This document shows positions 1-8,057 of a stretch of DNA of 24,663 bases, one piece after another. Both the position numbers and the translations under genes were made by a program. The notes beneath the pieces are model-generated. The model worked only from the letters and a program-made list of their open reading frames with translations, searched no databases and had not been told where the DNA came from. Position 1 is the first letter of the stretch, and the number at the start of each line of letters is the position of its first letter. The DNA comes from Bacteroidales bacterium UBA1077 (GTDB taxonomy: Bacteria; Bacteroidota; Bacteroidia; Bacteroidales; UBA932). The DNA lies in the NCBI GenBank assembly GCA_002314195.1, contig DCCQ01000022.1, positions 1 to 24,663 on the forward strand, given 5' to 3'.

Positions 1-345
1 GAATATAGACCAAAAAGATTGCCTAAGATGATGCAAGTTATTTTTTGGCGGTTACTTCAGTCCCGGGTGAGGAAAGTCCGGACAGGACAGGGCACCCTGC
101 TGAGGAAAGCTCAGATGGGAGTAATCTTATGACAGACGTAACAGAAAACAACCGCCTGACCACAGGCAAGGGTGAAAACGTGAGGCAAGAGCTTACGACG
201 GGTGTCGGTGACGCCATCCGGGTACGATGTCAGGGCCTGCAAGACCAAATATACTGGCAGATGAGGGCTGCCCGCCCGATGCCAGGGGGTAGGTTGCGTA
301 GATAAATGGCAGATTCAAAAACAGAAACCGGCTTATGGTCCCACC
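1..345 (+). ncRNA. rnpB: RNase P RNA (bacterial type A)
   Basis: Catalytic RNA of ribonuclease P, which trims the 5' leader of pre-tRNAs together with RnpA. The universally conserved core is visible. The block GAGGAAAGTCCGGAC lies at 69-83. ACAGAAAACAACCGCC is at 141-156, followed by GGCAAGGGTGAAAACGTGAG near 165-184 and AAGAGC just after. The 3' block ACAGAAACCGGCTTAT is at 321-336 and pairs with the 5' block to form helix P4. A P2-like pairing can be drawn between about 17-24 and 309-316. P1 shows only about four pairs (8-11 with 337-340), so the 5' end may lie at or just before the window edge. The 3' end near 345 is approximate. An 86-codon open frame at 45-305 inside it is an artefact of the RNA. 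Confidence 0.92.
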
Positions 346-382
346 TTTTCAGTGGAGCATAACTATCTGACAATAAACGATT

Positions 383-426
383 AAAGCAATGTCCTTCAGC
401 CAAAATTGACTGAAGGACATTGCTTT
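383..426. terminator. Bidirectional terminator between rnpB and glpC
   Basis: A perfect 17-bp inverted repeat has arms at 383-399 and 410-426. Inside it are one mismatch and three more pairs around a two-base loop. The stem ends are A/T-rich on both sides, giving T-rich tails on either strand. It lies between the 3' end of rnpB (+) and the stop of glpC (-, 468), so it probably stops both converging transcripts. There is no long U tract, so termination itself is inferred. Confidence 0.7.
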
Positions 427-467
427 GTAAATTATAAATCAAGCACTTTCGCTCCACTATAAGTCAT

Positions 468-1706
468 CTAACGTGAGTTCGCCTTAAAGGTGGCTTCAAG
501 GTCAAGAGCCTCTGCGAGAATCAAGATAGGATTCTTAACCTTGTACTCCGTGGACATCTCGATCTGCCACTTACAGGTCTCGCACTCGCTGCAGACGAAA
601 TCCGGAGCGACAGCCTTGATCTGCTCGAAGACAGGGCGGCCGATCTCCTGAGAGTACTTGTAATTCTCCTTCTTGAAGCCGTACGTGCCGGCGATGCCGC
701 AGCAACCGCTGTCCAAGACAGTGAACGTCACTCCCGGAATCATATTCATCAGAGCCTTTGTGAATATGCTCCAGCCAAGTTTCTCCACATGACAAGGAAT
801 ATGATAGGCAATCCTCGCGCGGTAGTCATTCTTGAAGACCAGTTTGACCTTGCCGGAATCAATCAACTCAAACAGGAACTTCTCAACAAGGGTTATGCAG
901 TCACGCACAGCGGAATTATCCACCGAAAGCACGTCAGGATATTCATCCCTCATCGTGAAGACGCACGTAGAAGAGGTAGCCACAATCGGCAGTCCGCCCG
1001 CCACTGCCTTCTCGAACTCTGCCACATTGTGCTTGGCGTGCTTGGTTGCCCCGTTCCACATTCCGTTGGAGATCATCGCCACACCGCAGCACTTCTCGTC
1101 CATCAGCTGAACTCCGTAGCCGACAGCGTTCATCACCGTCACGAAAGCCTTGCCGACCTCCGGCTGCTGGAACTCGGTCGAACAACCATGGAAGAAAGCG
1201 ACTTGCTTTGAATATGCCTTCTGAGCCTCCTGTGCCTCCTTTTTGAACCAAGACTCGAAACCATGTGCCTTGTACTTAGGAAATGTTCTGTGAGAGTCGA
1301 TGTGAAGCGTGGCGTCCATCACAGCCTTGGCCGGCTTGGAAGCCACCATGAAGTTCACGACAGGGGCGAAAGGCCTTGCCATCTTGCCCATGAAATCCGT
1401 GCTTGCAAGAAGACGGTCACGCAGACCAGGGGTGCTTGTGCTGAAGCGACGTCGCGCGGAATGGATAAGATCCGCGATCTTAACCCCGGAAGGACAGGCA
1501 ACCTCGCAGCGCTTGCAGTTCATGCAATACTTCAGGTTCTCATCGAAAAAATACTTGTTCTTAAGACGAAGCCTCTCACCATCGGGACCGGCCTGCTTAG
1601 GTCCGGGGTACAACGGATTGACGGCCACGACCGGACAGTAAGCGGTGCAGATCGTACATTTGATGCACTGTTCGAAATTATTGAAACTTATATTTTTCTC
1701 TTGCAT
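468..1706 (-). CDS. glpC: Anaerobic glycerol-3-phosphate dehydrogenase, iron-sulfur subunit C
   Basis: GlpC carries electrons from the GlpAB flavin dimer towards the membrane quinone pool when glycerol-3-phosphate is oxidised to dihydroxyacetone phosphate under anaerobic conditions. The 412-residue product has two ferredoxin-like [4Fe-4S] motifs near the N terminus (CIKCTICTAYCP and CMNCKRCEVACP). Two CCG domains of the heterodisulfide-reductase type follow, each with a Cys-Cys-Gly core (EKCCGVAM and SGCCGIAG), plus a C-terminal CSECETC cluster. The length is normal for the family (about 400). The start is the ATG at 1704-1706, 32 nt after the glpB stop. It is the last gene of the glpABC block, in an order different from the glpACB of enteric bacteria. 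No glycerol kinase or facilitator gene lies nearby. Confidence 0.93.
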   Translation of the reverse strand: MQEKNISFNNFEQCIKCTICTAYCPVVAVNPLYPGPKQAGPDGERLRLKNKYFFDENLKYCMNCKRCEVACPSGVKIADLIHSARRRFSTSTPGLRDRLLASTDFMGKMARPFAPVVNFMVASKPAKAVMDATLHIDSHRTFPKYKAHGFESWFKKEAQEAQKAYSKQVAFFHGCSTEFQQPEVGKAFVTVMNAVGYGVQLMDEKCCGVAMISNGMWNGATKHAKHNVAEFEKAVAGGLPIVATSSTCVFTMRDEYPDVLSVDNSAVRDCITLVEKFLFELIDSGKVKLVFKNDYRARIAYHIPCHVEKLGWSIFTKALMNMIPGVTFTVLDSGCCGIAGTYGFKKENYKYSQEIGRPVFEQIKAVAPDFVCSECETCKWQIEMSTEYKVKNPILILAEALDLEATFKANSR

Positions 1707-1738
1707 ATCTCTTTCAATGTCAAATGAATATAAACGAC

Positions 1739-3076
1739 TTACTTCCCCAGAATCCTGTCCGCCGCACTGAACGCGGTCATGATCGAGACACCGGCTCCGC
1801 TGCCTTCCGCAAGTGGATTGCAGCCTCCCACCTCTGAGCCAACCACATAGAGGTTCGGGACAACCTTACCGTCACGCAAAGGTTGGAAATCACCGTTGGT
1901 CTTCACGCCGAAACCGGTGTAGTTCTGGCGGGCGAAGAAATTCTCGTCATACCAATCCTTTCTCTCGGCGGGATATTCCACGTCAAGACCGAAAACCGGT
2001 TCCGTCACCTTGTCTGGAGATGCAACAAGTCCCTTTCCGAATAGGTTGCCACTGGCAAGCACAAAATTGTCAGCCTCGATATTGATCCTGCCCAGATTGG
2101 CGGTGCGGAGCGAGGCCACATTATCTCCGTCAAAAGTCGGATCAATGGCCTCATCCCCCATCAGGAATGTACCTCCGGCATCCTCAAAAGCCTTCTTGAG
2201 AAGCCTCTGAGTGCGGATTCCCGGCACGGAAGGAGGCGTTGTGCCGATGAATATGACCCTTGCCGGAATCATTTCCTTCAGCCACTTCAATATGACAGAA
2301 TCCTCGAAGCCGAACACTTCCGGCAGAATGACCACATCCTCACCTTTCAGAAGTTCCTGAACCTTGCGGCCAAACTGCTTCCAGTTGCCTTCGTGGTTCA
2401 TCACACGCGCTATGTTCACAGATCTCATCTCAGCCGGATTCTTGCGAAGGGTCTCGACCTCGTCAATTTTCACAGACTCGACACGGGATGCGGTTCCTCT
2501 CTTCTCAAGGCCTTCCGCTATAAAGCGAGTATTGAAATCTAAAAAACCGGTAAAGTTCACTATCAAAGCCTTCTCCCCTATCTTTTCACTCTTTGATGCA
2601 AGAAGGGTCACTTCATCCATCGCAAGCCAGGCCGGCTTCAATGTGCCGAGGGCGGTTATACGATAACCGTTGCGGACAGGACCGGACACTTCGATGGTTG
2701 GTGAGCCTTGTCGAACCACAGGCTCAGCGACCGAACCAGAGCCAGATCCGGTCACTGAGTTTGTCGAAGTGACAGCATGCAGAGCCACTCCGCAATCTGA
2801 AAAAAATCCCGGAGCCGAGGCGACATATTCAGAAAGTCTCTGCTTTCCAATCTTTGAATAGGGGTGCTCGGAAGGAAGGAATTCCAAAGCCGGAAGCGGC
2901 TCCGTAACATCCGTTCCATCAGGTAATTTCCCCAACAGACCGAAAGCGCCGGATGAGAAATGGAGTGCGTTCTGCCCCGCAGACACCATAAGACATTTCT
3001 TTCCAGCCTTCTGCAACCTGATGCCGCAAACCAACGCGGAAAGGCCTCCACCTATAAGTACAACGTCAAATTTCAT
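1739..3076 (-). CDS. glpB: Anaerobic glycerol-3-phosphate dehydrogenase, subunit B
   Basis: Flavoprotein subunit that partners GlpA in oxidising glycerol-3-phosphate. The 445-residue product starts with a dinucleotide-binding fold (DVVLIGGGLSALVCG, residues 4-18). It ends with the typical FAD-binding region VVGSEVGGCNPLAEGSGAG and the closing ADRILGK. The ATG at 3074-3076 lies 12 nt after the glpA stop. The protein is about 25 residues longer than the enterobacterial GlpB (about 419 from memory). The excess fits residues 102-128, a Gly/Ser-rich stretch (TGSGSGSVAEP) encoded by a palindromic repeat (see the repeat at 2696-2773). This lies between GVALHAV and NGYRITALGTLKPAWL. The reading frame is intact, so the enzyme is probably made with a surface loop added. 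Confidence 0.9.
   Translation of the reverse strand: MKFDVVLIGGGLSALVCGIRLQKAGKKCLMVSAGQNALHFSSGAFGLLGKLPDGTDVTEPLPALEFLPSEHPYSKIGKQRLSEYVASAPGFFSDCGVALHAVTSTNSVTGSGSGSVAEPVVRQGSPTIEVSGPVRNGYRITALGTLKPAWLAMDEVTLLASKSEKIGEKALIVNFTGFLDFNTRFIAEGLEKRGTASRVESVKIDEVETLRKNPAEMRSVNIARVMNHEGNWKQFGRKVQELLKGEDVVILPEVFGFEDSVILKWLKEMIPARVIFIGTTPPSVPGIRTQRLLKKAFEDAGGTFLMGDEAIDPTFDGDNVASLRTANLGRINIEADNFVLASGNLFGKGLVASPDKVTEPVFGLDVEYPAERKDWYDENFFARQNYTGFGVKTNGDFQPLRDGKVVPNLYVVGSEVGGCNPLAEGSGAGVSIMTAFSAADRILGK
2696..2773. repeat. REP-like palindromic element inserted in frame within glpB
   Basis: Two palindromic units lie inside glpB. Unit 1 (2696-2732) has 13-bp arms at 2696-2708 and 2720-2732 with 11 of 13 positions matching. 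Unit 2 (2751-2773) has 6-bp arms GTCACT/AGTGAC. Both carry the same core in the same orientation (GAGCCTTGTCGAA and GAGTTTGTCGAA). On the other strand this reads TTCGACAAGGCTCA and TTCGACAAACTCA, resembling the TTCGACAAGCTCAG repeats scattered in many bacterial genomes. A linker coding GSGSG separates the units. The total adds no frameshift. That this is a mobile REP-type element is inferred from the symmetry and the resemblance. Confidence 0.65.
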
Positions 3077-3088
3077 AATCTCTTCCTC

Positions 3089-4690
3089 CTATATTTCCTC
3101 TCCAAGTCCCATCACTTCTGAATACACCCACTGGGTGTACGCGCTTTCGCGCAGGGTCTCCCCCCACGCTACCGGATACATTCCCTTCCATCTCTCATTC
3201 ATGAAAGATTTGAGATCCTCGCGCGCCTTGGCCGTGCACTTCTTTGCCTTTGCCAATCTGCCTGCCGCCCTGCAGGCGCAAAGTTCACCCTGACATGTTC
3301 CCATGCCGAAACGAGTGCGTCTTCTCAAATCGACCAGATTGTTGACCTCGAGGTTATCGATTGCGGAATCAACTTCGGAGACGGAAACCTCCTCACATTC
3401 ACAGACAAGACTGCCTTTGACATCATCGTCAAAATCCAGACTCGCCGCCTGTGTTCCGAAACGACCGACAGAAGCCTTCTGCACCATCGTAGGAACCTCC
3501 CAGATCTTCTTGGAGATTTCTTCGATGCCTCCAGGTTCCGAGCCGGGAAGAGGTGTGACCGCTGTGACACAATGTGCTTCCACGCCAAGCTTCTTGCAGA
3601 CAGCGTCAGCGGCCATCTCACCCATGAGCCTGTAAGTCATAAGTTTGCCGCCGGTGATGCTGATGAATCCCTTGATGCCGTCACGTGTCTCGTGGTCCAG
3701 GCAGACAATGCCTCGGCTGATGCTCCGTCCGCTCGGATCATTGTCCGCGGACACCAATGGACGGACACCTGCGTATGCTCTGAGGATTCGGGTCTCAGCA
3801 AGGCAAGGGGCAAGTTTGGCGCCTTCGGTCAAGAGCAAATCAACCTCATCCGGAGTGACACGAAGATGATCACATTCCTCATAAGGTACTTTAGTCGAAG
3901 TTGTTCCAATGACACAAACCGTGTCGCCCGGCACAAGGATGTCAGCGTTCGCCGGCTTGCGACAGCGGTTGATCACGACATTATTGACCCTGTGCGCGAA
4001 AATCAGCAGAGCGCCCTTCGCCGGGAACATGCTGATGTTCGCTCCGGCCATCTGAGCGATGTGATGTCCCCAGATACCTCCCGCGTTTACTGTCACAGGA
4101 GCGTAATAATCGGTGACGATACCGGTGTGGTGATCCAGCACCCTCACACCCTTGACAGTATCCTGTTCCTTTATGAATTCTATGACTTCTGAATATACAA
4201 GGACCTTCGCTCCGTGAATCTTTGCGTCAAACACGTTGGAGGCGCAAAGTCTGAACGGATCCACAGACCCGTCAGGGACTTTCACCGCTCCGATCAGAGA
4301 CGGATTCACAGACGGTTCCATTCTTTTGGCCTCTTCCGGGTCAATCACATCCGCTTGGATGCCAGCCGCAAGGCAGGCCTTCACGAAAGTGTCCTGATAT
4401 CCAAGATCATCTTCAGGCAGAGTTATGAACAATCCCGAAGTGTCGTCAACGCAGTGGCGGGCGATCTTCTTCAGGATCATGTTCTCTTTTATACACTCAG
4501 TGGCTGACTCCTGGTCCGTGACAGCATAGCGAGCCCCGCTGTGAAGCAGTCCATGGTTCCTTCCCGTGGCACCGGTGGCTATGTCGAAGCGTTCTATGAG
4601 CAGGACTCTCAACCCCCTGAGAGCGCAGTCTCTTGCCGTTCCCGCTCCGGTTATACCTCCACCGACGATGATGACGTCATATTCGTTCAT
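3089..4690 (-). CDS. glpA: Anaerobic glycerol-3-phosphate dehydrogenase, catalytic subunit A
   Basis: FAD-dependent catalytic subunit that oxidises glycerol-3-phosphate to dihydroxyacetone phosphate. The 533-residue product has an N-terminal FAD fold (DVIIVGGGITGAGTARDCAL, residues 5-24). The family signature around GATGRNHGLLHSGARYAV follows, then a central DAO domain, a GGKLMTYRLMGEMAAD segment, and a C-terminal BFD-like [2Fe-2S] domain with VCECEE and CQGELC cysteine pairs. That C-terminal domain separates GlpA from the aerobic GlpD. The ATG at 4688-4690 overlaps the stop of the upstream lipoprotein gene by 4 nt (ATGA), implying translational coupling. glpB follows after 12 nt. Confidence 0.94.
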   Translation of the reverse strand: MNEYDVIIVGGGITGAGTARDCALRGLRVLLIERFDIATGATGRNHGLLHSGARYAVTDQESATECIKENMILKKIARHCVDDTSGLFITLPEDDLGYQDTFVKACLAAGIQADVIDPEEAKRMEPSVNPSLIGAVKVPDGSVDPFRLCASNVFDAKIHGAKVLVYSEVIEFIKEQDTVKGVRVLDHHTGIVTDYYAPVTVNAGGIWGHHIAQMAGANISMFPAKGALLIFAHRVNNVVINRCRKPANADILVPGDTVCVIGTTSTKVPYEECDHLRVTPDEVDLLLTEGAKLAPCLAETRILRAYAGVRPLVSADNDPSGRSISRGIVCLDHETRDGIKGFISITGGKLMTYRLMGEMAADAVCKKLGVEAHCVTAVTPLPGSEPGGIEEISKKIWEVPTMVQKASVGRFGTQAASLDFDDDVKGSLVCECEEVSVSEVDSAIDNLEVNNLVDLRRRTRFGMGTCQGELCACRAAGRLAKAKKCTAKAREDLKSFMNERWKGMYPVAWGETLRESAYTQWVYSEVMGLGEEI

Positions 4691-5637
4691 TCTATTCCAG
4701 TATATTTTTTAATTTTTTCCCTTAAACTCGCGGACAGGCTGACAGGCGTGTAGCTGTCAGAACGGTCAAGCCACTCCAAGGCGAGGGCGGGCTGCCCACA
4801 CATAAAGCATCCGAGAGCGATGTTGTAAGCTGCGCATGCCTTTTTCTCGTCACTCTTGCATTTCAAGAGTGCAGTCCACTGAGATATAGCCTCCTTCCAT
4901 TTGTAGGAATATGCATATTCTGCCCCTTTGTCCCAAGCATCCTCCGCTCCGTCATAATATATGACAAAGAAGTCATCTTGCTTCCAAGTGGACATGAAGG
5001 TTCCGGCCGCACTATAACCAGCCCTCTCGGCGCCGGAAGATATATTCTTCCATACTGCATTGGCAATCATCTCCTTTGGCATCTTTCCGTCCGAGTAGAC
5101 ATCAACGCTGAATGTGCGTCCCCCGGAAAAGCCATAAACACGGTCCTCCTTGTTCATGGAGTCATAGACGAAAATCTTAGTCGTGAACGGCACTGAAGCG
5201 GCACTGACGTATGATGAGTCTATGGATACCTTTCTGCCGGTCACCTTGATCGGTTCCTTTACCGTCGGAACACCAAGTTCCGGGATGTCAATGACAAAAA
5301 CGACATCCTTTCCGGTCTCCATCACAAGGCTGAGCAATGAATCCTTTGAGGCATATTCAGTTCCATCACCACCTCGTGCCGTGAACAATTCCACGGCACG
5401 CTCACCTCCGAAATAGTCCTCCTCCAGACGGCTGGCGAAACCTGCCGCCGCTGAAGCGTTGAACAACGTGTCACGAGGGTTCCCGTCCGTCAGATAGACC
5501 ACAGCCATCGACTTTCCGGCAAGATTAAGTCCTGACTTAGATGGCCCGCGCATCTCAGGGCTCACGACAAATGCCTGAGGCGCGCAGGAGACCAGCGACA
5601 ACAACGCCGCGATTGCCATCAAAGATATCTTTTTCAT
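4687..5637 (-). CDS. Bacteroidota lipoprotein with C-terminal TPR-like repeats (DUF6340-like)
   Basis: A 316-residue predicted lipoprotein of unknown function. The N terminus is a short signal peptide with lipobox LVSC, placing the lipidated cysteine at residue 18. The first two thirds look like a globular domain (MAVVYLTDGNPRDT, then DVVFVIDIPELGVP). The last 90 residues look like TPR helices (KGAEYAYSYKWKEAISQW and CAAYNIALGCFMCGQPALALEWL). The overall form fits the DUF6340 family of Bacteroidota lipoproteins, a match made from memory. It starts 12 nt after rimO and overlaps glpA by 4 nt, so it sits inside the long operon. A link to glycerol-3-phosphate metabolism is not shown by the sequence. 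Confidence 0.75.
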   Translation of the reverse strand: MKKISLMAIAALLSLVSCAPQAFVVSPEMRGPSKSGLNLAGKSMAVVYLTDGNPRDTLFNASAAAGFASRLEEDYFGGERAVELFTARGGDGTEYASKDSLLSLVMETGKDVVFVIDIPELGVPTVKEPIKVTGRKVSIDSSYVSAASVPFTTKIFVYDSMNKEDRVYGFSGGRTFSVDVYSDGKMPKEMIANAVWKNISSGAERAGYSAAGTFMSTWKQDDFFVIYYDGAEDAWDKGAEYAYSYKWKEAISQWTALLKCKSDEKKACAAYNIALGCFMCGQPALALEWLDRSDSYTPVSLSASLREKIKKYTGIE

Positions 5638-5649
5638 ACCTATCGAATA

Positions 5650-6954
5650 TTATATCGGCTCGGCGATAAGATCATACTCATCCGCGCCTGTTATCCTCAC
5701 TTCGATGAATTCACCGCATAATTCCTCCGCAGGTTTTCCGCCAAAAGCATCGGAATCATATTTCACGACAATCTCCCCATCGACCTCCGGACTTTCATAT
5801 TGGCTTCTGCAGATCAGCACGCCGTCTGCATAGTCATCCACAATGACCCGTTCTGTTTTGCCTACACGAGATTCATTGAACGCCAAGGATATTCCGCTCT
5901 GAACCTGCATCAATTCCGCAAGTCTGCGCTCTTTCTCTTTCCTTGACACCGAATCCCGGTAATTCTCGGCGCCGAACGTGCCATCCTCTTCTGAATATGT
6001 GAACGCTCCCAGACGCTCAAACTTCGCTTCTCTGACGAAATCGAGCAATTCGGAAAACTCCTTCCTGCCTTCTCCAGGATGTCCGACAATCATCGTCGTC
6101 CTCAGTACAACTCCCGGAACCTGCTCCCGGAGTTTTCGGATCAGCGTCCTCGTCCACTCACCTGAAACGTGGCGGTGCATCTTGTCGAGAACCTTGTCGG
6201 AGATGTGCTGGAGAGGGATGTCAAGATACTTGCACACCTTCGGGTTGTCCGCCATCTCCGTGAGCACATCCTCCGGAAAATCCGCCGGATAGGAATAGTG
6301 GATCCTGAGCCACTCGATGCCGTTCACCTCTGACAGCCTCCGGAGAAGTTCGGCCAGCGCGCGATGTCTGTACAAGTCCAGACCATAATAGGTTGTGTCC
6401 TGGGCAATCAGAATCAGTTCCTTGACTCCCTCTTTGGCCAAAGCCTCTGCCTCGGCCACCAACGTTTCCATCGGCACGGACTTGTGCGCTCCCCTGATGA
6501 ATGGGATAGCACAGTACGAGCAACGGCGGTCACAGCCTTCGGAAATCTTCAGGTAAGCGTACGCCCGGTTGTCCGTCCTCAGCCTCTTCGGTTCCTTGAC
6601 AGGAGTGCATCCCAAAGCCTTCACGACCGGATCAAGATCCCTTGCGCCGAACCAGAAATCCACCTCCGGGATAAGTTCCGGCATCTGCGACATATATCTT
6701 TGGGAAAGGCATCCAAAGACCATCAGTCTTCCGACCTCACCGGCTTTCTTGCGCTCAGCGGCGGATAGAATGGTCTGGATGGATTGTTCCTTGGCGTCAC
6801 CGATGAATCCGCAGGTGTTTATGAGAAGAACATCCACTGGACAAGCCTCATCCTCAGGCACGATGCGCCAAGCATCCTTGACCTGAGAAAGGAGATGTTC
6901 TGTGTCAACAGTGTTCTTGGAACAGCCTAAAGTTATGATCTGTAGAGATTTCAC
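5650..6954 (-). CDS. rimO: Ribosomal protein S12 methylthiotransferase RimO
   Basis: Radical SAM enzyme that adds a methylthio group to the conserved aspartate of ribosomal protein S12. In the 434-residue product the N-terminal UPF0004 domain has cluster ligands C11, C48 and C82 (LGCSKN, NTCGF, GCLSQ). The radical SAM CxxxCxxC is at C141, C145 and C148 (EGCDRRCSYCAIPFIRG), and a TRAM domain closes the protein. SKNTVD and AIPFIRG are typical of RimO rather than MiaB. The start is GTG at 6952-6954, which shares one base with the TAG stop of the preceding gene (TAGTG), so translation is probably coupled. Confidence 0.94.
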   Translation of the reverse strand: MKSLQIITLGCSKNTVDTEHLLSQVKDAWRIVPEDEACPVDVLLINTCGFIGDAKEQSIQTILSAAERKKAGEVGRLMVFGCLSQRYMSQMPELIPEVDFWFGARDLDPVVKALGCTPVKEPKRLRTDNRAYAYLKISEGCDRRCSYCAIPFIRGAHKSVPMETLVAEAEALAKEGVKELILIAQDTTYYGLDLYRHRALAELLRRLSEVNGIEWLRIHYSYPADFPEDVLTEMADNPKVCKYLDIPLQHISDKVLDKMHRHVSGEWTRTLIRKLREQVPGVVLRTTMIVGHPGEGRKEFSELLDFVREAKFERLGAFTYSEEDGTFGAENYRDSVSRKEKERRLAELMQVQSGISLAFNESRVGKTERVIVDDYADGVLICRSQYESPEVDGEIVVKYDSDAFGGKPAEELCGEFIEVRITGADEYDLIAEPI

Positions 6955-7409
6955 TATTCGTTCGCCTTATCTTCGGTTGTTTGCACGGTCGGCTCATCGG
7001 AGTTTCCCTCCTCCGGATTCACAAAATCCAATGAAGCGTATTTCTTCAGATCATTGTACCAATCAACAACCTTCTTCATGTGTGAGACATAGAAACGGTC
7101 TCCGTCATAATCGGGGACAGCCTTTTCAAACAGAGCCTTAAGATCTTTAGAGTCTGCCTTTGACGTCGGAGCGTCAGCGTCACCGAGGACATCCTTCATC
7201 TTGAGGAAAACCTCTTGAAGTTTGATTTCACCCTCAGTGGTATAGATTGAAATGTCTGCCAATGTAGTTATGCGGCTCTTTGCGTCCGCGACAGCCCTCT
7301 TCTTGTCGGAAAGAGCCTCGATAATGACACCATTGCGCGCCTGGGCGACGTACTCGAACAGGCCATGCTGGCCTGAGATTGAAAGAATTTTTGAAAGATC
7401 TGTTTTCAT
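6954..7409 (-). CDS. DUF5606-family protein
   Basis: A 151-residue soluble protein of unknown function, restricted to Bacteroidota as far as I know. Family features are the opening LSKILSISGQHGLFEYVAQ, a VIIEAL strand with a DKKRAVADAKSRITTLADISIYT segment, then LQEVFLKM and the helix YDGDRFYVSHMKKVVDWYNDL. The C-terminal tail is acidic (NPEEGNSDEPTVQTTEDKANE). No signal peptide or membrane segment is visible. It follows coaE by 24 nt and shares one base with rimO, an association consistent with a conserved housekeeping neighbourhood. Function is not inferred. Confidence 0.82.
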   Translation of the reverse strand: MKTDLSKILSISGQHGLFEYVAQARNGVIIEALSDKKRAVADAKSRITTLADISIYTTEGEIKLQEVFLKMKDVLGDADAPTSKADSKDLKALFEKAVPDYDGDRFYVSHMKKVVDWYNDLKKYASLDFVNPEEGNSDEPTVQTTEDKANE

Positions 7410-7433
7410 GTTCGGATAAATAAAATAATTGTA

Positions 7434-8057
7434 TCAAAATTTGAGCCTGGAAAAAACTTTTTCTGTTTCTGAGGCCAGTCGGGACAGGGTTCCGTCATTA
7501 CGGATGAAGGCGTCAACCTTGGAGAGATCAAAATGTTGCACAGCCATCCTCGCTATTATTTTTTCAGGCTGGACATGGTCTCGGTCACACGCCCTCCTAA
7601 GCCTCAAAGTCAGAGAGACATCCACCATGACAATCTTGTCAGCCACTGCCAGGAACTCCGATTTGTCCAGAATTATTGCCGACTCCAAGACGCAGAACGG
7701 TTCTTTGCCAAAAAATATTGCTGATGATGGATCATCAGAGAATCTGGCGCTCTGCATCGCATTCCACCTCTTGAAATCGTTCAGAACGGCAGGATGCACG
7801 ATGGATTCCAATGTGCGGAGTCTTTCCGGAGAGGAAAACGCGACTGCCGCAAGTTTTTCCTTGTCAAAAGACCCGTCTGGATGCCTTATGCCACAGCCGA
7901 AAGCTCCCTCTATCGCATCCAGAAGCGAATCATCCATTTCATAGAGATTCTTCGCAGCAGAATCGGAATCATATACCGGAATCCCACGCCTTGAAAGGAT
8001 CGCGCATACAGTGGATTTTCCACTTCCTATTCCCCCAGTGACAGCGACCGTTCTCAT
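7434..8057 (-). CDS. coaE: Dephospho-CoA kinase
   Basis: Catalyses the last step of coenzyme A synthesis, ATP-dependent phosphorylation of the 3'-hydroxyl of dephospho-CoA. From the ATG at 8055-8057 the product has 207 residues, normal for CoaE. The P-loop GGIGSGKST is at residues 8-16, and the RRGIPVYDSDSAAK segment with the catalytic aspartate follows. SIVHPAVL in the substrate region and the RACDRD segment near the lid are also typical. The frame extends upstream to a TTG at 8078, but the ATG overlaps the upstream stop as ATGA and has a strong GGAGGGGAGG ribosome-binding site before it, so the shorter form is preferred. Confidence 0.94.
   Translation of the reverse strand: MRTVAVTGGIGSGKSTVCAILSRRGIPVYDSDSAAKNLYEMDDSLLDAIEGAFGCGIRHPDGSFDKEKLAAVAFSSPERLRTLESIVHPAVLNDFKRWNAMQSARFSDDPSSAIFFGKEPFCVLESAIILDKSEFLAVADKIVMVDVSLTLRLRRACDRDHVQPEKIIARMAVQHFDLSKVDAFIRNDGTLSRLASETEKVFSRLKF

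Noticed and set aside
45..305. 86-codon open frame on the plus strand at the window start
   Set aside because: It lies wholly within the conserved core of RNase P RNA and has no coding character.
3572..4192. 206-codon plus-strand frame opposite glpA
   Set aside because: Antisense shadow of a clearly recognised GlpA, with no promoter, start context or protein family.
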